Assembly: GCA_035765775.1 (NCBI GenBank)
Contig: DASTWV010000004.1
Span: forward strand, 21,936-85,935
Direction of reading: 5' to 3'
DNA from: Actinomycetota bacterium
GTDB lineage: Bacteria > Actinomycetota > CADDZG01 > JAHWKV01 > JAOPZY01
DNA length: 64,000 nucleotides
Shown here piece after piece: positions 51,080 through 59,586 of the stretch. The notes below the pieces were generated by a model. It saw only the letters and a list, made by a program, of their open reading frames with translations, was not told the DNA's origin and did not search any database. Position numbers and translations under genes: made by a program. The first letter of the stretch is position 1. The number at the start of each line of letters is the position of its first letter.

Positions 51080-51795
51080 GCGACCTTCTCGATCTCCTCG
51101 CCCCCGACTCGATCGAGCCGCTCGTGGGCTGGCGCTACTGGCGGGCCGAGGGCGGCTGGCTGGCGTCCCTGAGCCGCTTCAAGACCTGGCCCCCGGGCGC
51201 GGCCCTGGAGGCCCGCTGCGACCTCCCCGAAAATGAGGCCCACCCCGAGCCGCCCCCGGGCATCAACTGCCCGTGCGGCCTCTACGCCGCCGTCGACCTG
51301 CCCACGCTCCAGGACCTGGCCCACCCGGACCTCAGCCAGCCACTGGTGGTAGGAGAGGTAGCCCTGTGGGGCCGGGTCATCCCGGCAGCCCGGGGGTTCC
51401 GGGCGCAGTTCGGCATCCCCCGCCACCTGTGGCTCGTCAAGGAGAGCCTCCCGCCGCAGGAACCTCTCGGCTGGCCCGGCGATCTCCCCAGTACCCTCGC
51501 CCGCACCTACCAGGTCCCCGTCGAGCTGTGCGCCGCCGACTGGGCGGTCTCGCCCGAGGCCCACGACCTCTGGCCGTCCGCCCAGGCCGAGCGGGTGGAG
51601 CGCCTGGCGGCGCACGCATTCCGGGACCGCTGGGAACGCCTCGCCGCAGCCAAGGCGGCCGGCGAGGAGGCCTACCGCCAGGAACTCGCCGCCTTCACCC
51701 GGACAAGCGAGCAGCGTTCCCGGGCAACGAACCCGGGCCCCGCCATGGGCACCCGGGAGGCCTACTGGGAGAGGCTCGGCCCCGTCCCCCGGTAG
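51076..51795 (+). CDS. Hypothetical protein, 239 aa
   Basis: I do not recognise the family by name. The first half has VGWRYWRAEGGWLASLSRF...CDLPENEAHPEPPPGINCPCGLYAAVDL, a Cys-x-Cys segment, and VVGEVALWGRVIPAARGFRAQFGIPRHLWLV, a pattern I have seen in small actinobacterial proteins of unknown role. The second half is a helical, charged tail. Cytosolic by appearance. It begins at a GTG overlapping the previous small gene's stop and is convergent with the DUF3048 gene, 40 bases from its end. Confidence 0.7.
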   Translation: MSDLLDLLAPDSIEPLVGWRYWRAEGGWLASLSRFKTWPPGAALEARCDLPENEAHPEPPPGINCPCGLYAAVDLPTLQDLAHPDLSQPLVVGEVALWGRVIPAARGFRAQFGIPRHLWLVKESLPPQEPLGWPGDLPSTLARTYQVPVELCAADWAVSPEAHDLWPSAQAERVERLAAHAFRDRWERLAAAKAAGEEAYRQELAAFTRTSEQRSRATNPGPAMGTREAYWERLGPVPR

Positions 51796-51835
51796 GGGGA
51801 ACCGCGACGGGCAGCGGCAAGCCGGCCCGCCCGAA

Positions 51836-52948
51836 CTACGACGCCGTCTCGGTCACCTGGGCCACCGGGATCGCCGTCGGCCCGGTCGCCGACGACGGCG
51901 CCAGCTCCACCCAGGTCTGCCCCGGCGCCAGCTGGATCGGTTGCCCGGTGGCGTCGTTGAAGGCGGTCGGGCTGGTGAGGGCCGACCGGCTCCAGACGCC
52001 GCTGACGCAGGTCCCCTGACGGCAGACCACGGCCGGTCCGGTGCCGGTCAGCGTCGGGACCGGCTGGTGCGAGCCACTGGGGTCCTCGATGAACGAGCTC
52101 ATCGTCACCGGCACCATCTGGATCACGATGTTGGTGGTGGAGATCAGCGAGCCGTCGGACTCGTTGGCCGGCTGGGTCCCGTTGTAGAAGCGCTGGTACA
52201 CGCCCGATGAAGCCACGTACTTCCAGGTCACATTCGAGTACTGGGAGAAGTTGACGTGCACGGCACCTCCCGGCGCCCCGGCCGTGGGGGTCGCCGAGAA
52301 GGTGAAGATCGGGGTCGGTACCCCCCCGGCGCCCTTGGCGTCGGACCGCCCGTACAGGGCGGAGGTCGAGGTGTAGAGGCTGTGCACGTCGTTGTTGCGG
52401 GCGGCATCCCGGGAGTAGCCCGCCCCGCTGTAGTCGATGTTGACCAGGATCCCGGCCTTCACGGCGTTGGTGATCGCCGCTTCGGTCGGCGGGCTGCCGC
52501 CGGCGTTGCCGAACAGGGGCTTGGGGAACTGCTGGAGCAGGTCGATGTCCTGCAGCCGGGAACTGCGCACGGGCTCGATCCGGGCGGCGTCGGAGCACTG
52601 GTAGATCGCCAGGAACCGGGTGATGCCCCCCTCGACCGGCTGCTCGTAGACGATGTCGGCGGTGTTGAGACCGGTCTGCGGCCGGGCCTCGGGCGCGTTC
52701 TCCACCTTGACCCCCAGCACCGGGCGGTTCGGGACCGACCCGCCCGAGGGCGCCACGCCGGTCAGCGGGCACACCGGCGGCGGGGCCGGAGACGACGTCG
52801 GCGAGGCCCCGCCCCCCTTCTTGTTGGCGGTGGGCGAGCTCTTCCCGCTGCAGGCCGCAAGGGCCATCAGCAGAGCCGCGGTTCCGGCGAACCACCGCAG
52901 TCCGGGCAGGCGGCCCGCGCGCGGCATCGAGGTGGTGGGCGTGCTCAT
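51836..52948 (-). CDS. DUF3048 (YerB-like) lipoprotein, copy 1
   Basis: 370-aa predicted lipoprotein with a signal peptide and lipobox LMALAAC (Cys about 33). The mature part starts with a Ser/Pro/Lys-rich linker, then DUF3048 motifs: CPLTGVAPSGGSVPNRPVLGVKVEN, ARPQTGLNTADIVYEQPVEGGITRFLAIYQ, RIEPVRSSRLQDIDLLQQF and a second half with VSGVWSRSALTSPTAF...GQTWVELAPS. DUF3048 proteins are secreted and of unknown function. It is 50 bases downstream of a paralog on the same strand. Confidence 0.88.
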   Translation of the reverse strand: MSTPTTSMPRAGRLPGLRWFAGTAALLMALAACSGKSSPTANKKGGGASPTSSPAPPPVCPLTGVAPSGGSVPNRPVLGVKVENAPEARPQTGLNTADIVYEQPVEGGITRFLAIYQCSDAARIEPVRSSRLQDIDLLQQFPKPLFGNAGGSPPTEAAITNAVKAGILVNIDYSGAGYSRDAARNNDVHSLYTSTSALYGRSDAKGAGGVPTPIFTFSATPTAGAPGGAVHVNFSQYSNVTWKYVASSGVYQRFYNGTQPANESDGSLISTTNIVIQMVPVTMSSFIEDPSGSHQPVPTLTGTGPAVVCRQGTCVSGVWSRSALTSPTAFNDATGQPIQLAPGQTWVELAPSSATGPTAIPVAQVTETAS

Positions 52949-52997
52949 CTCTCGGCGTTCCCCTCTCTGCAACGGGCCCGGTACGGCACCGGGGCCG

Positions 52998-54137
52998 TCA
53001 CGACATCGACGGCGTTTGCGTGTTCGGCTCCAGCTCGACCCAGGTCGACCCCGGCTGCAGCGGGATCTGCGCCCCGGACGGGTCGAGGTACTGCGTGACA
53101 CTGCTCAGCGCCGGGCGGCTCCAGGTCCCGGTCACGCACGCCCCCAGGCGGCAGACGACAGCTTTGCCGGTCCCCACGGTGCCCACGAGGTTTTCCTTCG
53201 TCCCCGTGATGTCCTCGGCGTACTGGCTGGGGGTCACCGACACGAGCTGGATGACGATATTCGCGGCCTGGATCTGGGAGCCGTCGGTCAGCTTGTGGGG
53301 CGACGAGCCGTAGCTGCGCAGGTAGACGCCCTGGCCGGCGTTCCAGGTCCACGTCGGGTTGTACGCCGGAGCGGAGAACGGGACGGTGACCACCGACCCG
53401 GCGCCCGACCCGGGCTCGACCGTCGCCGACACCCCCGCGGCGGCCGATGCGGTCGCGGTGACCGTCGAGGTCGCCGAGAAGAAGGTGAACACGGGCGCCG
53501 GGGCGGAGCCGGTGGTGCCCGCGGTCTTGTAGATCTCGGCGGTCGAGGTGTACAGGTTGTCCGGCTCAGCCCGGGAGGTGTCCCGGTGGTAGTCCCCCTG
53601 GTAGGGGGTGCCGGAGTAGTTGGCGTCGATCAGCCGGCCGGAGGCGGCGGCGGCGCTGACGTCGCTGATCACCTGGGCGATCCCGCCCGCATGGCCGAAG
53701 AGCACCTTGCCGTACTGCTGCAGGACGTCGAGATCGACGAAGCGTGCGCTGCGGATCGGCTCGATACGGGCGGCGTCCCGGCACTGGTACAGGGCGATGA
53801 ACCGCGTGATGCCCCCTTCGACCGGCTCCTCATAGACGATGTCCGCGCTGTTCAGGCCGGTTTGGAAGCCCCTGGCCTGGGCAGTGTCGTTGGGCACCTT
53901 GACGGCGTACACCGGCCGGTTCGGCACGCCCGAGGGGGCTGGCTGGCCGGTGAGCGGGCAGGTGGGTGAGGGCGCAGTCGGAGCGGCTTCGGAGGACTCG
54001 GCGGGCGAGGGCGTCGGGCTGGATTGCACGTGCACCGCCTTCTTCGCCGTCGAGCACCCCGCCAGGCACACCGCGGCGAGCGGGCCGAGCGCCAGGGCCA
54101 CCCCAGCGGACCGCAACCTCGCCGCGCTCATCATCAT
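52998..54137 (-). CDS. DUF3048 (YerB-like) lipoprotein, copy 2
   Basis: 379-aa paralog of the previous gene. Lipobox is LAAVCLAGC. The mature part has CPLTGQPAPSGVPNRPVYAVKVPND, FQTGLNSADIVYEEPVEGGITRFIALYQ, RIEPIRSARFVDLDVLQQY and C-terminal TGTWSRPALSSVTQYLD...GSTWVELEPN. It carries an extra Thr/Ala-rich insertion (about 220-250). Three ATGs (54129-54137) overlap as MMM; AGAGGTGG lies 5 bases before the first. It is divergent from the response regulator. Confidence 0.88.
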   Translation of the reverse strand: MMMSAARLRSAGVALALGPLAAVCLAGCSTAKKAVHVQSSPTPSPAESSEAAPTAPSPTCPLTGQPAPSGVPNRPVYAVKVPNDTAQARGFQTGLNSADIVYEEPVEGGITRFIALYQCRDAARIEPIRSARFVDLDVLQQYGKVLFGHAGGIAQVISDVSAAAASGRLIDANYSGTPYQGDYHRDTSRAEPDNLYTSTAEIYKTAGTTGSAPAPVFTFFSATSTVTATASAAAGVSATVEPGSGAGSVVTVPFSAPAYNPTWTWNAGQGVYLRSYGSSPHKLTDGSQIQAANIVIQLVSVTPSQYAEDITGTKENLVGTVGTGKAVVCRLGACVTGTWSRPALSSVTQYLDPSGAQIPLQPGSTWVELEPNTQTPSMS

Positions 54138-54386
54138 CTGCCACCTCTGGGCTGGGAACCGACGGGCAGCCGAAGGGGCCGCCCCGGGCATGACTCCGCC
54201 ATGAGTACGCCATGAGTACGCCCCAAGGGGGCCCGAGCCGGACCATCCTGGGGCGGGGAACCGGGGCAGCTTACCCGCCGACGCTGCCCCGAAGCAAAGC
54301 CGGCACAACCCTGAAGCATGCCTGGGGACCCGGACCGGGACCGGCTTGGACCCGGGGGGGAGGCCCCGCCGATCTATCATCCGGGC

Positions 54387-55097
54387 ATGAACGCCGGGGC
54401 CCCTGCAGGCCTCATCCTGGTGGTCGAGGACGAGCCCAGCATCGCTTCGCTCCTCACGCTCTATCTCACCGACAGCGGCTTCGAGGTGGTGACCGCGGGC
54501 GACGGCCTGCAGGCCCTGGAGCGGGCCGAGGCACTGCGCCCCGCCCTCGTGATCCTCGACGTGATGCTCCCGGGGATCGACGGGCTCGAGGTGTGCCGCC
54601 GCCTCCGGGCGACCAACCGCACGCCGATCATCATGCTGACCGCCCGGGACCAGGAGGTGGACCGGATCGTGGGCCTGGAGCTGGGCGCCGACGACTACGT
54701 GACGAAGCCCTTCAGCCCCCGGGAGCTGGTCGCGCGGGTGAAGGCCGTCCTGCGCCGGGTGGCCGAACGCCCCCCGGAGGCGCCCGCGGCCCGCGCCCCC
54801 ACCGCCGAGGTCCTCGCCCTGGGCTCGGTGCGGGTCGATCCCGCCGGGCGGGTGGTGCACGCCGGCGACCGGGTGGTGGAGCTCACCGCCAAGGAGTTCG
54901 ACCTCCTCGCCTTCCTGATCCGCAACCAGGGCGTCGTCGTGTCCCGGCGGCGGCTCCTCGAGGAGGTCTGGGGCTACGACCGGCCGGTGGACACCCGCAC
55001 CATCGACTCCCACGTCCGGTCGCTGCGGGCCAAGCTGGGCGACGGAGCCGAGATCGTGAAGACCCTGCGCGGCGTGGGCTACAAGGCCGAGGCCTGA
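54387..55097 (+). CDS. OmpR/PhoB-family response regulator
   Basis: 236-aa two-component regulator. The receiver domain has the acidic pair in VVEDEPS, the phosphoacceptor Asp58 in VILDVMLPG, Thr in IIMLTAR and Lys in YVTKPFSPREL. The winged-helix domain follows (LTAKEFDLLAFLIRNQGVVVSRRRLLEEVWGY...DSHVRSLRAKLG). It overlaps its cognate histidine kinase (TGATG). The 249-base upstream region (54138-54386) is shared with the DUF3048 lipoproteins and contains an 11-base tandem CATGAGTACGC at 54200-54221. Target genes are not known. Confidence 0.94.
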   Translation: MNAGAPAGLILVVEDEPSIASLLTLYLTDSGFEVVTAGDGLQALERAEALRPALVILDVMLPGIDGLEVCRRLRATNRTPIIMLTARDQEVDRIVGLELGADDYVTKPFSPRELVARVKAVLRRVAERPPEAPAARAPTAEVLALGSVRVDPAGRVVHAGDRVVELTAKEFDLLAFLIRNQGVVVSRRRLLEEVWGYDRPVDTRTIDSHVRSLRAKLGDGAEIVKTLRGVGYKAEA

Positions 55098-56560
55098 TGC
55101 CGCGCCGCCGGTGGGGCGTGCGGGCCCGGCTGGCCCGCACCCTGGGCATCACCGCCGCCCTCTCGGTGGCGGGCACCGCCCTCATCACTTTCTACCTGGT
55201 GCGCCAGTACGCCGAGCAGCAGGCCCTGGACCAGCTCAGCCGCCAGGGCGCCGCCGCCGCGGCCGACACCGTCAGCCTGGAGTCCTCCGGCAAGGCACCC
55301 GAGCCCGCCCTCACCGCGGCCTTGAAGACGCTGCTCACCGGGTCTGGGGACCGGGTCGTGTACGTCACGCCCGCCGGCCAGATCCTGGGCCAGGACACCA
55401 TCGCGATCGCCGTCGCCCGGGCCATCAACCTGACCCCGGCGGTGGGCGGCAGGACGGTCCAGGGCACGGTGCAGGTCCCCCAGGGGGACTACGTCTACGT
55501 CGCCGAGCCGGTGCCCGGCCGCCGGGCGCGGGGAGCGGTGTCGGCCGTCGTGCTCGCCCGGCCGGTGGGCCTGGCAGCCACGGTGTGGAAACCGGTGATC
55601 GGGCGGGTGCTCCTCGCCGGGGCACTGGCGGTGCTGGTGGCCATCGCCGCCTCGCTGTGGGTCGCCCGACGCCTGGCAGACCCGCTCCGCCGGGTGTCGG
55701 AGGCCACCCGCAAGGTGGGGGCGGGCGACCTGACCCAGCGGGTACCGGTCGAGGGGGCCGGCGAGCTTGCCGAGCTGGCCCAGCAATTCAACGCCATGTC
55801 GGAGGCCCTCTCCGAGGCCCGGCGGCGGGAGCACGAGTTCCTCGCCAACGTCAGCCACGAGCTGCGCACGCCCATCACCGCCATCCGGGGCTACGCCGAG
55901 GCCCTGGCGGACGGCACCGCCCGGGGTGCCGCGGGCGAGGCCGAGGCGGTCCGGGTGATCGGCGACGAGGCAGCCCGTCTGGAGCTGCTGGTCCGGGACG
56001 TGATCGACCTCGCCCGCCTGGGCGCGCACGAGTTCAGCCTCGACCGGCGCGCGGCCAGCCTGGGGCCCACCCTGGACGAGGCGGTCGCCACCCACGCCGC
56101 CCGGGCGGCCGCCGCCGGGGTGGTGCTGCGCGCCGGGGCGGACCTCGGTGGCGTCACGGTGGTCACTGACCCCCTCCGGGTGCGCCAGATTGCCAGCAAC
56201 CTGATCGATAATGCCCTCCGGGTAACACCCGCCGGGGGATCGATCTCCCTCACGGCCCGGGCGACGCCGGACGAAGTGATCGTGGAGGTCGCCGACACCG
56301 GTCCGGGCATCGCCCCGGGCGACCTGCCCCACGTCTTCGAACGTTCCTACCTGTGGGCTAAGGCGCAGAGCCACCAACCGGTCGGCACCGGGCTGGGACT
56401 AGCCATCGTGCGCGATCTGGCGGTGGCGCTGGGCGGCCGGGTGGAGGTGGCGAGCGTGGTCGGGTCGGGGACGACCTTCAGCCTGCACCTGCCCCGCTCG
56501 GCGACGGGGACGGAGTCCCCGAGGGGGCCGGCGACGGCTGCACCGCCAGCATCGCCGTGA
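55097..56560 (+). CDS. Membrane sensor histidine kinase (EnvZ/PhoR class)
   Basis: 487-aa sensor. The first membrane helix (about 12-35) is followed by an extracytoplasmic sensor loop of about 135 residues. A second helix (about 168-190) and a HAMP domain (RRLADPLRRVSEATRKVGAGDLTQRVPV) follow. The phosphorylated His254 is in FLANVSHELRTPITAIRGY, the N-box in QIASNLIDNALRVTP, then VADTGPGIAPGDLPHVFERSY and GTGLGLAIVRDL. Its 3' 83 bases overlap the convergent TlpA-like gene. The signal is unknown. Confidence 0.94.
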   Translation: MPRRRWGVRARLARTLGITAALSVAGTALITFYLVRQYAEQQALDQLSRQGAAAAADTVSLESSGKAPEPALTAALKTLLTGSGDRVVYVTPAGQILGQDTIAIAVARAINLTPAVGGRTVQGTVQVPQGDYVYVAEPVPGRRARGAVSAVVLARPVGLAATVWKPVIGRVLLAGALAVLVAIAASLWVARRLADPLRRVSEATRKVGAGDLTQRVPVEGAGELAELAQQFNAMSEALSEARRREHEFLANVSHELRTPITAIRGYAEALADGTARGAAGEAEAVRVIGDEAARLELLVRDVIDLARLGAHEFSLDRRAASLGPTLDEAVATHAARAAAAGVVLRAGADLGGVTVVTDPLRVRQIASNLIDNALRVTPAGGSISLTARATPDEVIVEVADTGPGIAPGDLPHVFERSYLWAKAQSHQPVGTGLGLAIVRDLAVALGGRVEVASVVGSGTTFSLHLPRSATGTESPRGPATAAPPASP

Positions 56561-57122
56561 TCTGGCTCACCATCTCCTGGGGAGTGATCGGCCCCACGAT
56601 CTTCGTCCCGTTCCTGGTCCCCTCCGGGTCCCCCTGGCCGATGGCATAGAAGCGGTACCGGCTGTCGATGAAGAAGGTCTCCGGCACCCCCCGGACACCG
56701 AACTTGGAAGCCAGGGTGCCTTGGGGATCCCGCAGGCTGGGGTAGGTGATGCCGTTGTCCCGCTCGAAGATGGTGGCGTCGAGGTCGATGTCCTCGTAGT
56801 CGATCCCGATGAACTTCACCCCCTGGGCCTGGAACCGCTTGTACATGGCCTCCATCGTCGGCGCCTCCTCCATGCACGGGGCACACCACGAGGCCCAGAA
56901 GTTGATCACCACCGGCGTCCCGGCCAGGTCGGCCGACGACAGGCTCCCGCCGCCGATGATCTGCTGGGCGGTGAAGGCGGGGGCGGGGGTGTTCTGCAGG
57001 GCGTGGGGCGTGGTCGTGCGCACCAGGCCCACCGCGAGCACGACGATGAACAGCCCGGGCACGACGGCGAAGGCCAGCAGGCGCAGCACCCGCCGGGTCC
57101 GCGGCGTGATGGTGCTCGGCAT
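56478..57122 (-). CDS. TlpA/ResA-like membrane-tethered thioredoxin 1
   Basis: 214-aa protein with one N-terminal membrane helix (about 13-35) and a thioredoxin fold. The active site is FWASWCAPCMEE (Cys80, Cys83), GVRGVPETFFID includes the cis-Pro, and GQGD follows. The C-terminus is Pro/Ser-rich and extends into the histidine-kinase gene on the opposite strand. Such proteins reduce extracytoplasmic disulfides, for instance in cytochrome c maturation. It is followed upstream by a TAT lipoprotein, a second TlpA and CcdA on the same strand. Confidence 0.9.
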   Translation of the reverse strand: MPSTITPRTRRVLRLLAFAVVPGLFIVVLAVGLVRTTTPHALQNTPAPAFTAQQIIGGGSLSSADLAGTPVVINFWASWCAPCMEEAPTMEAMYKRFQAQGVKFIGIDYEDIDLDATIFERDNGITYPSLRDPQGTLASKFGVRGVPETFFIDSRYRFYAIGQGDPEGTRNGTKIVGPITPQEMVSQITAMLAVQPSPAPSGTPSPSPSGAGAG

Positions 57123-57141
57123 GCAGCTCTATGCCACCCAG

Positions 57142-58104
57142 CTAGAGGAGGGGCTTCAGCGCCGCCTCGGCGAGGTCCGCCGTGAAGCCGCCCTCGAACC
57201 GGGACGCGATGACCCCGGTCTTGTCGATCATGAACAACCACGGCTCGCTGAGCAGCCCCCACTCGGTCATGGCGGGGGTGAGCTGGGGGTTCTGGGATCC
57301 TGCCTGCTGGGCGTTCAGGTAGACCTCGGCGTGGACGAAGTTGGCCTGGGTCTTGTACTTGGTCTGCACCGTGATGAGCTCGTCCAGGCTGGGGCCGCAG
57401 TTACGCGACTGGCAGAACTCCGGGGTGGCGACGATGAATGCCGTGGGCTTGCCGTTGCTGATGGCGTCCGCCAGCGTGATGTCGTGCATCATGCACGGCG
57501 GCGTGCGGGTGCAGATGGGGTTGACGCCGGCGGGATTGGCCACCGTGGGCGTTACCGTGGGGTGCGCCTTCTGCCCCTGGATCAGGGTGTTGGTGTGGCC
57601 CTGCGCGTTGACCTGGAAGGCGGTGGTGCCGATGAGGTTCTCCCCCGATGTGGTCTCCACGATGAGCGTCCAGTAGCCCACCCGGTCGAAGGTGAAGTGC
57701 ACGGCATTGAGTCCCTTCGGAGTGGCCGGCCCGGGCTCGGCCTGGGCGTACCCGTACCATGGGGCAACCAACGGCCCGGTCGGGGTGAAGCTGGTGTCCT
57801 GGTTGGCGGTCGGGCTGAACCACACCCGGGCGTTGTCCTTGAAAATCCGCGTCCCGTTGGCGCCGGCGTGAGCGAGGAAGATGCCCACATAGTTGTCCAC
57901 CCCCGACACGTAGTCCTGACCGGCCAGGAATGCCTGGAGCGTCTTGTCCCCCGCCGCCTTCTCCGCCTGGAGCAATTTGTTGATCGATGCCGCCTTGGCG
58001 ACCCGCGCCGAGCTGCCGCACGCCTCCAGCAGCCCTCCGACCGCCAGGGCGCCGGCGCCCAGCAGCCCGGCGTGGAGCGCCTCGCGGCGCGTGTAGCGCT
58101 TCAT
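57142..58104 (-). CDS. TAT-exported lipoprotein with thioredoxin-like C-terminus, CX4C
   Basis: 320-aa protein with a twin-arginine-like start MKRYTRREALHAGLL and a lipobox LLEAC (Cys29). The N-terminal domain (about 70-180) is beta-rich and resembles extracytoplasmic sandwich domains. The C-terminal domain looks thioredoxin-like: PTAFIVATPEFCQSRNCGPSLDELITVQ, with a CQSRNC pair (about Cys231 and Cys236, CX4C then GP) where thioredoxins have CxxC, and LSEPWLFMIDKTGVIASRFEG with the cis-Pro region. It sits between two TlpA-like genes. Redox activity with CX4C is inference. Confidence 0.8.
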   Translation of the reverse strand: MKRYTRREALHAGLLGAGALAVGGLLEACGSSARVAKAASINKLLQAEKAAGDKTLQAFLAGQDYVSGVDNYVGIFLAHAGANGTRIFKDNARVWFSPTANQDTSFTPTGPLVAPWYGYAQAEPGPATPKGLNAVHFTFDRVGYWTLIVETTSGENLIGTTAFQVNAQGHTNTLIQGQKAHPTVTPTVANPAGVNPICTRTPPCMMHDITLADAISNGKPTAFIVATPEFCQSRNCGPSLDELITVQTKYKTQANFVHAEVYLNAQQAGSQNPQLTPAMTEWGLLSEPWLFMIDKTGVIASRFEGGFTADLAEAALKPLL

Positions 58105-58114
58105 GCCGCCCCCT

Positions 58115-58756
58115 TCACGCCGCCACCTTCACGCCGAGGTCGGTGGCGATCAAGGTGCGCAGCTCCTCGGGGGTCAGCTCGCCGATGTGCGCCTCGACCA
58201 TCGTCCCGTCCGGCTTCACGAAGACGGTGGTGGGCGGCAGGAAGCGCAGCACCACCCGGCTGTACAGCAGGGCGTTGTCGTCGTAGGCCAGGGGGTAGGT
58301 CACCGCCCGCTGGTGGGCGAACTGCGTGGCGTAGGAGGCGATCTCGCCCTGCACACCGAGGAGGTCGAGGCCCAGGAAGGAGACCTGGCCCGCCGCAGCC
58401 TTGTACACCTGCTGGAGGCCGGGCATCTCCTGGATGCAGCTCTCACACCAGCTTGCCCAGAAGTTGATCACCATCGGCTTGCCGGCACTGTACTGCGCCA
58501 GGGTCATGACGTGGTTGCTGGCGAGGTCCTTCACCTCGCAGTCCATCGGCAGGGTGCCGCCCGGTGCGATGAGCGCCTTGGCGGCGCCGCAGTCACGCTC
58601 GGCGGCGGGCAGGAAGGGCGTGACCTTCTGGGCGTGCAGCACCACCACGACCGCAACCACCGCCGCGACCACCAGGAGCGTGGCAACCAGGGCGACCCAG
58701 GGCTTCCGGGGGGCCGGGGGCTCGGGGATTGGATCGCCGCCCACAGCGTCGCTCAC
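58115..58756 (-). CDS. TlpA/ResA-like membrane-tethered thioredoxin 2
   Basis: 213-aa protein with a single membrane helix (about 20-41) and a redoxin domain. The CxxC is FWASWCESCIQE (Cys104, Cys107), and FLPPTTVFVKPDG provides the cis-Pro. Two additional Cys lie near the membrane (RDCGAAK and MDCEVKD), as in relatives with a second disulfide. The GTG start overlaps the CcdA stop (GTGA), so it is coupled to CcdA, its likely electron donor. Confidence 0.9.
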   Translation of the reverse strand: MSDAVGGDPIPEPPAPRKPWVALVATLLVVAAVVAVVVVLHAQKVTPFLPAAERDCGAAKALIAPGGTLPMDCEVKDLASNHVMTLAQYSAGKPMVINFWASWCESCIQEMPGLQQVYKAAAGQVSFLGLDLLGVQGEIASYATQFAHQRAVTYPLAYDDNALLYSRVVLRFLPPTTVFVKPDGTMVEAHIGELTPEELRTLIATDLGVKVAA

Positions 58757-59529
58757 AGCGTCCAGTGATGGCGGACGAACAGGTTCACCACCGGGGCCAG
58801 CAGTTGCTGCCAGGTGTCGGTGACCAGCAGCAGACCGATGCCGACCAGCAGGATGCCGCCTGTGAGCTCGATGCCCCGGGCGTGGCGCCGCACGAAGCCG
58901 AACGTCTTGCCCGCCCGGGAGTACGCCAGAGCGAAGATCAGGAAGGGGATGCCCATGCCGAGCGAGTAGACGAACAGCAGCAGCGCCCCGCGGGCGGCCG
59001 TCGTCGTATTGGCCGAGACCGCCAGGATCGCGCCCAGGACCGGCCCGACGCACGGCGTCCAGCCGAAGGCGAATGCCATCCCGAGGGGCACCGCCCCGCC
59101 CGGGCCCCGGCGGATCTTGCTCAGGTCGAAGCGCTTCTCCCGGTACAGGAAGGGCAGCCGGAGCACACCCAGTGAGGCCAGCCCCATCAGGATCACGAAG
59201 ACACCCGAGATCCTGATGAACAGCGGGAGCTGGCGGAGCAGGAACGAGCCCAGCACCGAGGCGGTGGCCCCCAGCGCGGTAAAGACGACGGCGAAGCCGA
59301 ACACAAAGAGCGCGGCCGCGCCCATCACCCGCTTGGTCTGGCGCCCTTCCCCGGACGACACCCCGCTCATGTAGGCCAGGTAGCCCGGGATCAACGGCAG
59401 CGAGCACGGCGTGGCAATGGAGATCACACCGGCCGCGAAAGCGATGGCGAGGCCGGCGACTCCGGCGGTCGACGGGGAGGCGAGCATCATGGGGAAATCA
59501 TCGGGCGCCATTATCGCGGCGCCCGTCAT
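58753..59529 (-). CDS. ccdA: CcdA thiol-disulfide electron transporter
   Basis: 258-aa six-helix membrane protein that carries reducing equivalents across the membrane. The conserved Cys lie in SIATPCSLPLIPGYLAYMSG and FGWTPCVGPVLGA. A short loop with REKRFDLSKIRRGPGG separates helices 3 and 4. It heads the thiol-disulfide cluster. ResB/ResC or other cytochrome c assembly genes are not in the window, so the client could also be non-cytochrome thiol proteins. Several ATGs (residues 1, 7, 14, 15) are possible starts. Confidence 0.93.
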   Translation of the reverse strand: MTGAAIMAPDDFPMMLASPSTAGVAGLAIAFAAGVISIATPCSLPLIPGYLAYMSGVSSGEGRQTKRVMGAAALFVFGFAVVFTALGATASVLGSFLLRQLPLFIRISGVFVILMGLASLGVLRLPFLYREKRFDLSKIRRGPGGAVPLGMAFAFGWTPCVGPVLGAILAVSANTTTAARGALLLFVYSLGMGIPFLIFALAYSRAGKTFGFVRRHARGIELTGGILLVGIGLLLVTDTWQQLLAPVVNLFVRHHWTL

Positions 59530-59586
59530 GGAGGGGGGCTGTGGGTGCCCGGGGGCCGGAGCTCGGGGTGAGTCTCGGTGCCGGAC

